From Vandammella animalimorsus (GTDB taxonomy: Bacteria > Pseudomonadota > Gammaproteobacteria > Burkholderiales > Burkholderiaceae_C), in assembly GCF_002285285.1 (NCBI RefSeq), contig NZ_NSJF01000002.1, positions 124,001 to 188,000 on the forward strand: a DNA stretch of 64,000 nt, in the 5' to 3' direction. Positions within the stretch are counted from its first letter, which is position 1, and every line of letters starts with the position of its first letter. The notes beneath the pieces were generated by a model. The model did no database searches. It was not told where the DNA came from and was given only the letters and a program-made list of their open reading frames with translations. The translations under genes and the position numbers were made by a program. Below, piece after piece: positions 56,164 to 64,000 of the stretch.

Positions 56164-57003
56164 ATGCCCATGCGCGTTCACCTCCAGGCCGTGCCCGAAA
56201 CCATGCTGTGGACGCTGCACAACCGTGCCAGCGAATCGCTGCGCGATGATGCGTTTTTCCGCGACCCATATGCCGAGCGCATCTATGCGGCCATCGACTA
56301 CCCGTTCGAGCGGCACTTCGGCCCGCCCGACTCCTCGCACGCGGCGCGGGCACAGGCCTTCGACGACGTCATCGGCGACTGGCTGCAAGAGTACCCGACA
56401 GGCACTGTGGTCGAGCTCGGCTGCGGCCTGGAGACGCAATGCTTGCGGTTGGACAACGGCCGGGCGCGCTGGCTGGCCATCGACACGCCCGAAGCCATCG
56501 CCCTGCGCGAGCATTTCATTGTCCCTGGCTCGCCGGCTGCGCCGCGTCTGGAGCATTGGCGCGGCGATGCCTGCAACCCGGCATGGATGGAGCTGGTGGA
56601 TGCGCAGGAGCCCGTTTTCATCAGCGCCCAGGGCATGCTGATGTACCTGAGCGAGCAGCAGGTGCAGCGCCTGCTGCAGGCCGTGGCCGCGCGCTTTGGC
56701 GCTGGCGCTGCGCCGCTGCAGCTCATGTTCGACGTGGTGCCGCCCTGGGTGGCGGCCCTGACGCAAAGCCCCGGCGGGCTTTGGAAAACCAGCCATTATC
56801 GGGTGCCGGCCATGCGCTGGGGCATAGGCGCCAGCGCCTTGCCAGCGCAGATCAGGCAGTGGCTGGGCCCTGGGGCGCAGGTGCGCTGGATCGGCTACAG
56901 CCATTACCGCGCCTGGCCTGCCTGGTACCTGCAATGGCTGCGGGCCTGGCCCTGGGCCCGGGACAACATGCCGGGCATGGTGCATGTGACGCTGCACTCA
57001 TAG
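56164..57003 (+). CDS. Class I SAM-dependent methyltransferase (PPM1/Tcmp leucine carboxyl methyltransferase family)
   Basis: 279 residues. Motif I is VVELGCGLETQCLRLD, followed by WLAIDTPEAIALRE and the SAQGMLMYLSEQQVQRLL stretch typical for the polyketide/leucine carboxyl O-methyltransferase family. The N-terminus LQAVPETMLWTLHNRASES also matches this group. The natural substrate is unknown. It is an isolated plus-strand gene without a partner. Confidence 0.88.
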   Translation: MPMRVHLQAVPETMLWTLHNRASESLRDDAFFRDPYAERIYAAIDYPFERHFGPPDSSHAARAQAFDDVIGDWLQEYPTGTVVELGCGLETQCLRLDNGRARWLAIDTPEAIALREHFIVPGSPAAPRLEHWRGDACNPAWMELVDAQEPVFISAQGMLMYLSEQQVQRLLQAVAARFGAGAAPLQLMFDVVPPWVAALTQSPGGLWKTSHYRVPAMRWGIGASALPAQIRQWLGPGAQVRWIGYSHYRAWPAWYLQWLRAWPWARDNMPGMVHVTLHS

Positions 57004-57421
57004 GCGCTGCAGCGGCGCGGGTCTGGAGGCCCGGCCCGGGCAGTCTGCTGCGCGACACATTTTTGCTGCTGCTCAGGGCGCAGCGCCATCGCCAGCTGCG
57101 GGCTTCGTGCAGACTTGCCCTCCTGCCTTTGTGCTCGGTCGTAGCGTCTCTATTGCATCTGGCCTATGCCGATGCTCAGCGGCGCAAGCAACCGTTTTGC
57201 CCTGTCAACCAAAATGCGCGTCGTTGCATTGATCGGCCATGCGCCCTATATTGCATTTGATGCTCTTTGCATAGAGGGTTTTCCCGGCCATTCTTTGCAA
57301 TGTGTTGCAGAAGCCGCTTGGGCAAGACGGCTTGAACGGGCTCTTGCCCACCGAGCAGGGACTTTGAATAGCCTTGCACCTGCGCCGCCCCATCCATTCA
57401 CCCGACCTTTGTGTACCAGCC
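57004..57421 (+). promoter_or_regulatory. 418-bp gene-free leader with promoter and hairpin, upstream of the GNAT gene
   Basis: No gene is supported. TTGCAT at 57224-57229 and TATATT at 57247-57252 are spaced by 17 bases, a good sigma-70 promoter. Downstream, TGGGCAAGA (57319-57327) pairs with TCTTGCCCA (57342-57350). This hairpin and the following GACTTTGAATAG resemble a degenerate copy of the palindromic repeat family. The predicted GNAT transcript would have a 5' leader of about 165 bases. Confidence 0.5.
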
Positions 57422-58159
57422 ATGATCGACACGAAACAGTCCCCCCCCTCTTCGGCGGCTCCTGGCGATGCCAAGGAGCGGCGTGCGTTGCAGCCCCTGC
57501 ACATACCGATTCGTGCGCTGGGGCCGACGCACCGCGAGCAAATCCTGGAGCATTTGCTCAGCCTGACCGAGCGCGACCGCTACTTGCGCTTTGGCTATCC
57601 AGCCTCGGATGCGCAGGTGCGCCGCTATGTGGAGGGGCTGGATTTCCAGCGTGATGAGATTTACGGCATCCACAACCGCAAGCTGGAGCTGATTGCCATG
57701 GCCCACCTGGCGTTCGACCCGCCCACGCCGGGCAAGCCGCGCGCGGCGGAGTTTGGCGTGTCGGTGCTGAGCAAGTACCGCGGGCGCAGCCTGGGCGCCA
57801 AACTCTACGACCGCGCCATGATGCATGCGCGCAATGAGGGGGTGGAGACCATGTACATCCATGCCCTCAGTGAAAACGCGCCCATGCTGAAGATTGCGCG
57901 CAATGCAGGCGCGACAGTGCACCGAGAGGGCAGCGAATCCGAGGCCTATTTGAAGCTGCCCAAGCCCAATCTGAACTCGCGCCTGACAGAGGCATTCGAG
58001 GATCAAATCGGCGAATTTGATTACCGCATGAAGGTGCAGGCCTACCAGTTCCAGTCCTTTCTGGACAACCTCTGGGGCATGGGTATGCACCGTAAGCCCG
58101 AGGCCCGGCCTGCGCCTGATCAGGAGCCAGACGCCGCGCCAGCGCAGAAGCAGGATTGA
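57422..58159 (+). CDS. GNAT-family N-acetyltransferase
   Basis: 245 residues from ATG 57422 (MIDTKQSPPSSAA). The GNAT core is in the middle: LTERDRYLRFGYPAS, ELIAMAHLAF, the acetyl-CoA pyrophosphate loop after FGVSVLSKYRGRSLGAKLYDRAM, and HALSENAPMLKIARNAGA. The C-terminal 60 residues are a charged and Pro/Ala-rich tail. Substrate unknown; the predicted promoter at 57224 drives it. Confidence 0.87.
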   Translation: MIDTKQSPPSSAAPGDAKERRALQPLHIPIRALGPTHREQILEHLLSLTERDRYLRFGYPASDAQVRRYVEGLDFQRDEIYGIHNRKLELIAMAHLAFDPPTPGKPRAAEFGVSVLSKYRGRSLGAKLYDRAMMHARNEGVETMYIHALSENAPMLKIARNAGATVHREGSESEAYLKLPKPNLNSRLTEAFEDQIGEFDYRMKVQAYQFQSFLDNLWGMGMHRKPEARPAPDQEPDAAPAQKQD

Positions 58160-58340
58160 AGGCGCATGGCGCAGCAGTGCGACGGCCCCGGCAGCCAATG
58201 GCAGCCGGGGTCGCCCTTGCATTGACCTGTAGCGGCGCAGGGCGCGTGGCTGCAGCCGGCTTGGTTGGTCGCTCTTGGGCGACTTCGGCTATGCTTGCGC
58301 CCTGTGTCCAACCATCGCCCCTTGCGGGTGCATTGCTTTC

Positions 58341-59213
58341 GTGACGTCCGACCACGCCCCCGCGCGCGCCAACGAAAAAGAAGAAAAGCGCAGTCTGCGC
58401 CAGCGCATCGCCCAATTGCTCTATCCGCCGCCGGCTACGCCGCAGGCCTTGATCGACACCATTGCCGCTGCAGAAGAGCAAGACACCATCAAGCCCGAGG
58501 TGCGCATCATGCTCGAGCGCGTCATCCGCATGGAGTCCATGACTGCCGCCGACGCCATGGTGGCCGCCTCGCGCATGGACATGCTGGATGTGGATGCGCC
58601 CTATGAAGAGCTGCTGGCCACGGTGATTCGCACCGCGCACTCGCGCTTTCCAGTCTATGAAGGCTCGCGCGAGAACATCATCGGCGTGCTGCTGGCCAAG
58701 AACCTGCTCAAGCTGCAGCGCGCGCCCGAGCTGAACATCCGCTCGCTGCTGCGCGCGCCGCTGCTGCTGCCCGAGACCAAGCGCCTCAACGATCTGCTGC
58801 GCGAGTTCCGCCTGCATCGCAACCACATGGCCATCCTGGTCGATGAGTTCGGGCGCACTTCCGGGCTGATCACCATCGAGGATGTGCTGGAGGAAATCGT
58901 CGGCGAGATCGAGGATGAGTTCGATGAGCCCGAAGATCTGGGCGAAATCTACGCGCTGGCCAATGGCAGCTGGCGCGTGCGCGGCGACACGCCCATCGGC
59001 AAGGTGCAGGAGTACTTTGAAGTCACGCTGCCTGAGGCCGATACGCAGGACGAGCTCGAAACCATCGGCGGGCTGGTGGCGCACGTGCTGGGCCATGTGC
59101 CGGCGCGTGGCGAGAGCGTGACGCTGGCCAGCCTGCATTTCGACGTGCTGCACGCCAAGGGCGGCGCCATCCGCTGGTTCCGTGTCACGCGTCCGGCGCC
59201 ACCGCAAGAGTGA
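58341..59213 (+). CDS. corC: CBS-domain protein, CorC/HlyC family
   Basis: 290 residues, no membrane spans. A GTG at 58341 (VTSDHAPARANEKEEKRSL) is chosen because no ATG lies near the natural N-terminus; an ATG-free extension upstream is Cys-rich and unlike the family. Two CBS domains lie at about 70-195 (VMVAASRMDMLDVDAP, FGRTSGLITIEDVLEEIVGEI), then the C-terminal transporter-associated CorC_HlyC domain (LGEIYALANGSWRVRGDT). CorC is linked to Mg/Co efflux and stands directly before lnt in most proteobacteria, as here. Confidence 0.92.
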   Translation: MTSDHAPARANEKEEKRSLRQRIAQLLYPPPATPQALIDTIAAAEEQDTIKPEVRIMLERVIRMESMTAADAMVAASRMDMLDVDAPYEELLATVIRTAHSRFPVYEGSRENIIGVLLAKNLLKLQRAPELNIRSLLRAPLLLPETKRLNDLLREFRLHRNHMAILVDEFGRTSGLITIEDVLEEIVGEIEDEFDEPEDLGEIYALANGSWRVRGDTPIGKVQEYFEVTLPEADTQDELETIGGLVAHVLGHVPARGESVTLASLHFDVLHAKGGAIRWFRVTRPAPPQE

Positions 59214-59218
59214 GGCCC

Positions 59219-59242
59219 TGCGGGCAGCTGCAGCTGCCCGCA
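59219..59242. terminator. Perfect 24-bp palindrome after corC
   Basis: TGCGGGCAGCTG (59219-59230) is followed directly by its inverse CAGCTGCCCGCA (59231-59242), six bases after the corC stop. The transcript can fold into a hairpin, so it may attenuate or end transcription before lnt. There is no T tract. The rest of the gap to 59443 has no gene. Confidence 0.45.
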
Positions 59243-59443
59243 AGCGGCCAGGCTCGCCTTGATGGGGATGACACGCCGCCTTGCGGCGCGGCCATGGGCA
59301 GCGCACGTGCCCGAAATTGCCTGCATCGCCCGCCCTGCGCCGTTTGCAGTGCGGTGACGATATGGCATTGCACTCTGCCAGGCCCGCTACCATTGAGCGC
59401 AATCTGCCGCAGTGGCGGCTTTCCACCCTCTTTTGCACCATCC

Positions 59444-61078
59444 ATGTTGCGCTTGCTCCGACCCGACCGCCTGGCGGCTTTTTTCTTTCTGCCCCTGTTG
59501 GGCGCCTTGCAGGCCTGGGCCCTGGCCGATGCCCAGGGGCAGCCCAATTGGTGGGCCCAGCTGCTGGCCCTGGGGGGCTTTTTCCTGTTCCTTGATGGCA
59601 GTCGCAGCCCTTGGCAGGCCGCCTGGCGCGGCTGGTGGTTTGCTGCTTGCTGGTTGGCTGCGGCGTTCGCGTGGCTGTACACCTCGATGCACGTCTTCGG
59701 CGGCCTGCCTGCGCCGCTGGCCGTGGCCGGCGTGGCGGCGCTGGCCGGGGCGCTGGCGCTGTATTACGGCGTGGCCGCCGTGCTGTATTGGTATGCGCGC
59801 GTGCATGGCTACCTGGGCAGTGCCGTGGTGTTTGCCGCCTGCTGGACGCTGGCCGAGCTGGCCCGTGGTCAGTGGCTGACGGGCTTTCCCTGGGGGGCCA
59901 TTGGCTATGCCCATGTCGATGGCCCGTTGGCGCCACTGGCGCGCTGGGTGGGCGTGTACGGCATCGGCGCCGTGGCGGCGCTGGCTGCGGCACTGCTCGG
60001 TCTGTCGCTGGCGGCTGTACCTGGTTATATCTTTGGGCGCTTCATCCATGTGGCGCGCCTGCCGGTGTCCGCGCCGCGGCTGCTCTCGCCGCTGCTGTGG
60101 CTGGGGGCGCTGACCGCAGGCCTGCATTACGGCGGCCAGTGGCAGGCGGCGCAGTGGGCCCAGGCCGATGCGGCGCTGGCCCAGCGCCCGCCGGTGCGGC
60201 TGGCGCTGCTGCAGGGCAATATCCCGATTGCCGAGAAGTTCGACCCCAGCACCGGCGTCATGGATTCGCTCAACTGGTACGGGCGCCAGTTTCTGGAGCG
60301 CAAGGAGTCGCTGGTCATCGCGCCGGAGACCGCCATCCCGGTGCTGGAGCGGGATTTGCCCAGCAGCTACCTGGAGGTCGTCACCGCGCCCTACCGCAGC
60401 GGCCAGCAGGCCTTGCTCACAGGGTTGCCGCTGGGTGATGCGGCCTCGGGCTATACCAACTCGGTGGCGGGCATTCGCCCTGGCGAGCCGGACTACGTCT
60501 ACAGCAAGTCGCACCTGGTGCCGTTTGGCGAATTCGTGCCGCCAATGTTCCAGTGGTTCAACGACCTGATGAACATCCCGCTGGACAGCTTCAGCCGCGG
60601 CCTGCCGGTGCAGCCGTCATTTGCCTGGCAGGGCGAGCGCTTCGCGCCCAACATCTGTTATGAGGATTTGTTCGGCGAGGAGCTGGCGCGGCGCTTTGCC
60701 GACCCATCCCAGGCCCCCACCGTGCTGGTCAACTTCAGCAACATCGGCTGGTTTGGCGATGGCGTGGTGATCGACCAGCACCTGCACATCAGCCGCATGC
60801 GCGCGCTGGAGCTCGAACGCCCCATGGTGCGCGCCACCAATACCGGCGCCACGGCCATCATCGATCATCGCGGCCAGGTGCAGGCCAGGGCCGAGCGCGC
60901 CAGCGTGCAGGTGCTCAGTGGCCAGGTGCGCGGCGTGGGCCAGGCCGGCGAGGCCGACAGCATCACCCCTTATGCGCGCTGGGCCGGCCACGCCGGCCTG
61001 TGGCCGCTGTGGGGCTTGGCGCTGTGCACGCTGCTGCTGGTGCCGATCGTGATGCGCCGCCTGCCGCGCATGGCCTGA
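59444..61078 (+). CDS. lnt: Apolipoprotein N-acyltransferase
   Basis: 544 residues. About seven membrane spans occupy residues 1-230, and the rest is a nitrilase-type domain with Glu in IAPETAIPVLE, Lys in YSKSHLVPFGEF and Cys in NICYEDLFGEE. It transfers an acyl chain to the N-terminal Cys of diacylglyceryl-lipoproteins, the last step of lipoprotein maturation, in the inner membrane. The window encodes several lipoproteins (for example 23621 and 46016). ATG 59444 (MLRLLRPDRLAAFF) is chosen as the family start. The 3' end faces pmbA after 39 bp. Confidence 0.96.
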   Translation: MLRLLRPDRLAAFFFLPLLGALQAWALADAQGQPNWWAQLLALGGFFLFLDGSRSPWQAAWRGWWFAACWLAAAFAWLYTSMHVFGGLPAPLAVAGVAALAGALALYYGVAAVLYWYARVHGYLGSAVVFAACWTLAELARGQWLTGFPWGAIGYAHVDGPLAPLARWVGVYGIGAVAALAAALLGLSLAAVPGYIFGRFIHVARLPVSAPRLLSPLLWLGALTAGLHYGGQWQAAQWAQADAALAQRPPVRLALLQGNIPIAEKFDPSTGVMDSLNWYGRQFLERKESLVIAPETAIPVLERDLPSSYLEVVTAPYRSGQQALLTGLPLGDAASGYTNSVAGIRPGEPDYVYSKSHLVPFGEFVPPMFQWFNDLMNIPLDSFSRGLPVQPSFAWQGERFAPNICYEDLFGEELARRFADPSQAPTVLVNFSNIGWFGDGVVIDQHLHISRMRALELERPMVRATNTGATAIIDHRGQVQARAERASVQVLSGQVRGVGQAGEADSITPYARWAGHAGLWPLWGLALCTLLLVPIVMRRLPRMA

Positions 61079-61117
61079 TGCGGCGCGGTGCTGGCATTGG
61101 GGGCATTTCAGGGGCGC

Positions 61118-62533
61118 TCAGCCGCCGGCGACTGTCATGCGGTTGATCAGCACCGAGCCGCAGGTCTTGGCTCCATAGGTATAGGCATCGGCGCCCACGG
61201 CCTCGATGTCCATGAACATGTCCTTGAGGTTGCCGGCGATGGTGATCTCCTGCACCGGAAAGGCGATCTGGCCGTTCTCAACCCAGAAGCCGCTGGCGCC
61301 GCGCGAATAATCGCCAGTCACGCCGTTGACGCCCTGGCCCATCAGCTCGATGACGAACAATCCAGTGCCCAGCTTTTGCAGCATGGCCGGCAGGTCGTCG
61401 CAGGACTGCGTTTGGGTTGAGTTCAGGCACAGATTGTGCGAGCCGCCGGCATTGCCGGTGCTGCGCATGCCCAGCTTGCGCGCCGTGTAGCTGCTGAGGA
61501 AATAGCCTTGCACGCGGCCATCGCGCACCACGTGGCGCGGCGCCACGCGCACGCCTTCGGCATCGAAGGGCGCACTGCCCTTGCCGCCGAGCAGAAAGGG
61601 GTTTTCCTCGATCTCGATGTGCTCGGGGAAGACCTGTTGGCCCAGCGAATCGGGCAAGAAGCTGCTCTGGCGGTACAGCGCCGCGCCGCTGATGGCCTGC
61701 GTGAAGGCCCCCAGCAGGCCAGCGGCCAGCGGCGCCTCGAACAGCACTGGGCATTGCCGCGTGGCGATGCGGCGGCTGCCCAAGCGCGAGAGCGCGCGCT
61801 CGGCCGCATAGCGGCCAATGCGCTCGGGCGAGGCCAGGCGCCGCGCGTTGCGCATCGAGCTGTACCAATAATCGCGCTGCATGTTCGCGCCCTTGCCCGC
61901 AATCGGCGCCACCGACAGGCTGTGGCGTGAGCTGGCGTAGCCGCCTTCGAAGCCATTGGTGTGCGCGGCATAGAAATGCCCATGCTGGGCCGAGACGCTG
62001 GCGCCCTCGCTGTTGGTGATCTGGCGGCTGGTCTGGAAAGCGGCCTGCTCGCAGCGCAGCGCCAGTGCGGCGGCGGCCTCGCTGTCGATCATCCAGGGGT
62101 GACAAAGATCCAGCTCCAAATGCGTGCCTGGCGCAGCAATATCGGCCGCATCGGCCAGGCCCGCGTGCGGATCCTCGGCCGTGTGGCGGGCAATGTCGTA
62201 GGCTGCCTGCACCGTCTGCGCCACGGCCGCAGCGGAGAAATCGCAGGTGCTGGCATTGCCTCGGCGCTGTCCGATGAACACTGTGACGCCCAGCGACTTG
62301 TCGCGGTTGCGCTCCACCGTCTCCAGCTCGCCCTGGCGCACGCTGACAGAAAGGCCGGAGCCTTCGGAAACCTCGGCCGCTGCGGCCGTGGCGCCGAGCT
62401 TCTTGGCCTCAGCCAGCGCCTGATGCGCCAAGGCCTGGAATTGCTCGCGGGTGTAGGAAAAGAGCTGCTCGGGCTGCGCCTGAGGGGCCGCAGCGCGCGC
62501 GCGGGGAGGGCGGTTTCGGGAGACTGGCTTCAT
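61118..62533 (-). CDS. pmbA: Metalloprotease PmbA/TldE
   Basis: 471 residues from ATG 62533 (MKPVSRNRPPRA). The family patterns ALAEAKKLGATAAAAEVSEG, SVSVRQGELETVERNRDKSLGVTVFIGQRRG, and the C-terminal GVTGDYSRGASGFWVENG are present. TldD and TldE form a complex that degrades microcin B17 leader and CcdA; TldE lacks the zinc His motif of TldD, which is consistent with this sequence. It is divergent from darP; a shared region with TATGAT at 62543 holds both promoters. Confidence 0.95.
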   Translation of the reverse strand: MKPVSRNRPPRARAAAPQAQPEQLFSYTREQFQALAHQALAEAKKLGATAAAAEVSEGSGLSVSVRQGELETVERNRDKSLGVTVFIGQRRGNASTCDFSAAAVAQTVQAAYDIARHTAEDPHAGLADAADIAAPGTHLELDLCHPWMIDSEAAAALALRCEQAAFQTSRQITNSEGASVSAQHGHFYAAHTNGFEGGYASSRHSLSVAPIAGKGANMQRDYWYSSMRNARRLASPERIGRYAAERALSRLGSRRIATRQCPVLFEAPLAAGLLGAFTQAISGAALYRQSSFLPDSLGQQVFPEHIEIEENPFLLGGKGSAPFDAEGVRVAPRHVVRDGRVQGYFLSSYTARKLGMRSTGNAGGSHNLCLNSTQTQSCDDLPAMLQKLGTGLFVIELMGQGVNGVTGDYSRGASGFWVENGQIAFPVQEITIAGNLKDMFMDIEAVGADAYTYGAKTCGSVLINRMTVAGG

Positions 62534-62648
62534 GATGGCCGGTATGATACTTGCGGCCGCCCAGAGGCGGCCCATTCCATTTTCCATGGCCGCTGTCATC
62601 GTGCAGACCTTCCCTGGCCCTGAGCGGGCCAGGCGCCCATTCCAACCC

Positions 62649-63326
62649 ATGCAGAGAAAATCCCCACGCGGTTATTTCGTGCGCGGCCACTTTGTTGCCG
62701 CAGGCAGCGAAGAGGACCAGCAATTCAAGGCCGAACTCAAAGGCCGCGAAGTCAGCAAAAGCGACAAAAAGCGCGAAAGCCATGAGCTGCAGGCCTTGGG
62801 CGAAGCCCTGCTGGGGCTGCGCAGCGAGCTGTTTGCCCGGCTGAGCCTGCCTGATGCGCTGTGCGAAGCCCTGCAGGAGGCGCGGCGCATCAGCGACTTC
62901 GAAGGACGGCGCCGCCAGATGCAATACGTGGGCAAGCTCATGCGCCGGCTGGATGCCGCCGAGATCGACGCCATCCGCGCCGCGCTGGACATCCAGAAAA
63001 GCGGCAGCGCCGAAGAAAAGCAGGCCCTGCACGAAGCCGAGCAATGGCGCGAGCGCCTGCTGGCCGACGACCAGGCCCTCACCCAATGGCTGCAGCAATA
63101 CCCGGCTGGTGACGTGCAGCAACTGCGCAGCCTGATCCGCCAGGCCCGCAAGGAAAGTCCAGTGGCCACCGCCGCCGAGACCTCTCAGGGCAAGGCGCCG
63201 CGCAAAGGCAAGGCCTATCGCGAGCTGTTCCAGTGGATCGACCGCGCCCGCCGCGCCCAGGCCGAGCAGGCCGAAGATCAGCGCCACTACCGCGAGGACG
63301 ATGGCGATGGAGAGGGCGAGGCCTGA
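62649..63326 (+). CDS. darP: Dual-action ribosomal maturation protein DarP (YjgA)
   Basis: 225 residues from ATG 62649 (MQRKSPRGYFVRGHFVAAG). The helical core includes KSDKKRESHELQALGEALL and RRISDFEGRRRQMQYVGKLMRRLD, the most conserved part of YjgA proteins. It binds pre-50S particles during assembly of the large ribosomal subunit. The C-terminus (residues about 185-225) is rich in charged residues. Its end overlaps the convergent transporter gene by 40 bases. Confidence 0.94.
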   Translation: MQRKSPRGYFVRGHFVAAGSEEDQQFKAELKGREVSKSDKKRESHELQALGEALLGLRSELFARLSLPDALCEALQEARRISDFEGRRRQMQYVGKLMRRLDAAEIDAIRAALDIQKSGSAEEKQALHEAEQWRERLLADDQALTQWLQQYPAGDVQQLRSLIRQARKESPVATAAETSQGKAPRKGKAYRELFQWIDRARRAQAEQAEDQRHYREDDGDGEGEA

Positions 63327-64000
63327 TTCTGCATGGTGCCTTGGCTTGCAGCCCAACGTCGCTGGGGCCAGCGCCAGCCCAGCACCATGCCCGCCGCCCC
63401 CAGCAGCACCAGCGCCCCGCCCAGCCACTGCAGAGGGCCGGGCCACTGGCCAAAAGCCCAGACATCAACCGCCAGCGCCACCAGCGGGTAGAGGAACGAC
63501 AGCGCCCCGGTCAAATACGTGGGCAAGCGTTGAATGGCCCCATACAGCAGGATGTACATCAACCCCGTGTGCACCACGCCCAAAGCAACCAGCCAGGGCC
63601 AGCTGCCTGCCGCCACGGCCCCGGCCTGCGGCATGGCGGGCCACAGCAGCGCCACGCCCACCACGGTGTGCATCAGGCTGAGCAACTGTGGCGGCATGCC
63701 GCGCAAGCGCTTGGCGATAAAGGCCGCCAGCGCATAGAAAAAAGCCGCGCCCAGCGCCATCGCCACCCCGGCCAGATAAGCGCCATCCGCCCCGCCGGGC
63801 CGGGCCTGCGCCACCAGCGCCACCCCGCCAAAAGACAGCAGCAGCCACAGCCAGCGCGCCAGCCCCGGCCGCTCGCCCAGCAGCAGCGCCCCCAGGGCCA
63901 CCAGCATGAACGGCTGCGTGTTGTAGACCACCGTCGCCACCGAAATCGACGTGCGCCCATAGGCGCCAAACAGCAGCAGCCAATTGAGCACGATGGCCAC
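63287..64000 (-). CDS. EamA/DMT-family transporter (C-terminal part; N-terminus outside the window)
   Basis: At least 237 residues of a drug/metabolite transporter with about seven membrane spans visible. Two EamA halves are expected; the second one is complete, with LSFLYPLVALAVDVWAFGQ and LGGALVLLGAAGMVLG. The ATG at 64000 is within the coding frame and probably internal, as the normal protein is about 290-300 residues. Substrate unknown. The stop lies inside the convergent darP gene. Confidence 0.88.
   Translation of the reverse strand: MAIVLNWLLLFGAYGRTSISVATVVYNTQPFMLVALGALLLGERPGLARWLWLLLSFGGVALVAQARPGGADGAYLAGVAMALGAAFFYALAAFIAKRLRGMPPQLLSLMHTVVGVALLWPAMPQAGAVAAGSWPWLVALGVVHTGLMYILLYGAIQRLPTYLTGALSFLYPLVALAVDVWAFGQWPGPLQWLGGALVLLGAAGMVLGWRWPQRRWAASQGTMQNQASPSPSPSSSR

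Noticed and set aside
57867-59993. 708-residue minus-strand open frame over GNAT, corC and lnt.
   Set aside because: Antisense to three recognised genes; low-complexity composition.

Overview
The window looks like a chromosomal segment of a betaproteobacterium, most likely Comamonadaceae (Burkholderiales; an Acidovorax/Comamonas/Alicycliphilus-like genome). The reasons are high GC with strong GC3 bias, an hpf-ptsN-hprK group, a dciA/M23-peptidase divergent pair, a moxR-DUF58-tgpA-mltB operon and a pmbA/darP divergent pair. The species cannot be fixed from the sequence alone.

Layout. 1-4.3 kb: the 5' end of a Rep/UvrD helicase and a divergent recC with no recB or recD next to it. 4.3-19.2 kb: an accessory island, visibly richer in A/T and in codons such as TTG and GTT than its surroundings. 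All 15 of its genes lie on the + strand: an ABC importer (ATPase, NMT1/THI5-type binding protein, permease), two SDR proteins, a cupin, an alpha/beta hydrolase, an IclR regulator, a ThDP enzyme, an aspartate-dehydrogenase-like protein, an aldehyde dehydrogenase, an extradiol-type VOC dioxygenase, a 74-residue unknown, and a Rieske oxygenase with its reductase. It reads as a complete uptake and ring-cleavage route for an unidentified aromatic compound. Inverted-repeat elements sit at both ends. 19.2-27.4 kb: dciA, an M23 peptidase, then a cobalamin riboswitch heading an operon for a TonB receptor, B12 binding protein, permease, ATPase and a CbiX-ferredoxin fusion. 27.4-31.3 kb: gyrB and dnaN, without dnaA. 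31.6-36.9 kb: the moxR-DUF58-tgpA-mltB operon. 37-42.7 kb: histone-deacetylase-like protein, crotonase, etfBA and an acyl-CoA dehydrogenase. 43-48 kb: hpf-ptsN-hprK, trpC, a META lipoprotein and class I aldolase. 48.3-53.9 kb: a translationally coupled surface-polysaccharide operon (O-antigen ligase-like protein plus four glycosyltransferases). 54-64 kb: zinc-finger protein, lone amino-acid-type binding protein, methyltransferase, GNAT, corC, lnt, pmbA, darP and an EamA transporter that runs off the window.

How the parts work together. In the island, a probable chain is import, ring oxidation by Rieske oxygenase plus reductase, extradiol cleavage, C-C hydrolysis, then decarboxylation and oxidation by the ThDP enzyme and aldehyde dehydrogenase. 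IclR is the obvious regulator. The B12 operon is a self-contained uptake unit switched by cobalamin. A family of palindromic, MITE-like repeats (ends near GAGCCTGTTCAAA) is scattered from about 20 to 39 kb. One copy abuts the mltB stop codon and lies where dnaA would normally precede dnaN. Broken neighbourhoods (recC without recBD, dnaN without dnaA) beside repeats suggest repeat-mediated rearrangement. No tRNA, rRNA, CRISPR array or intact transposase was seen.
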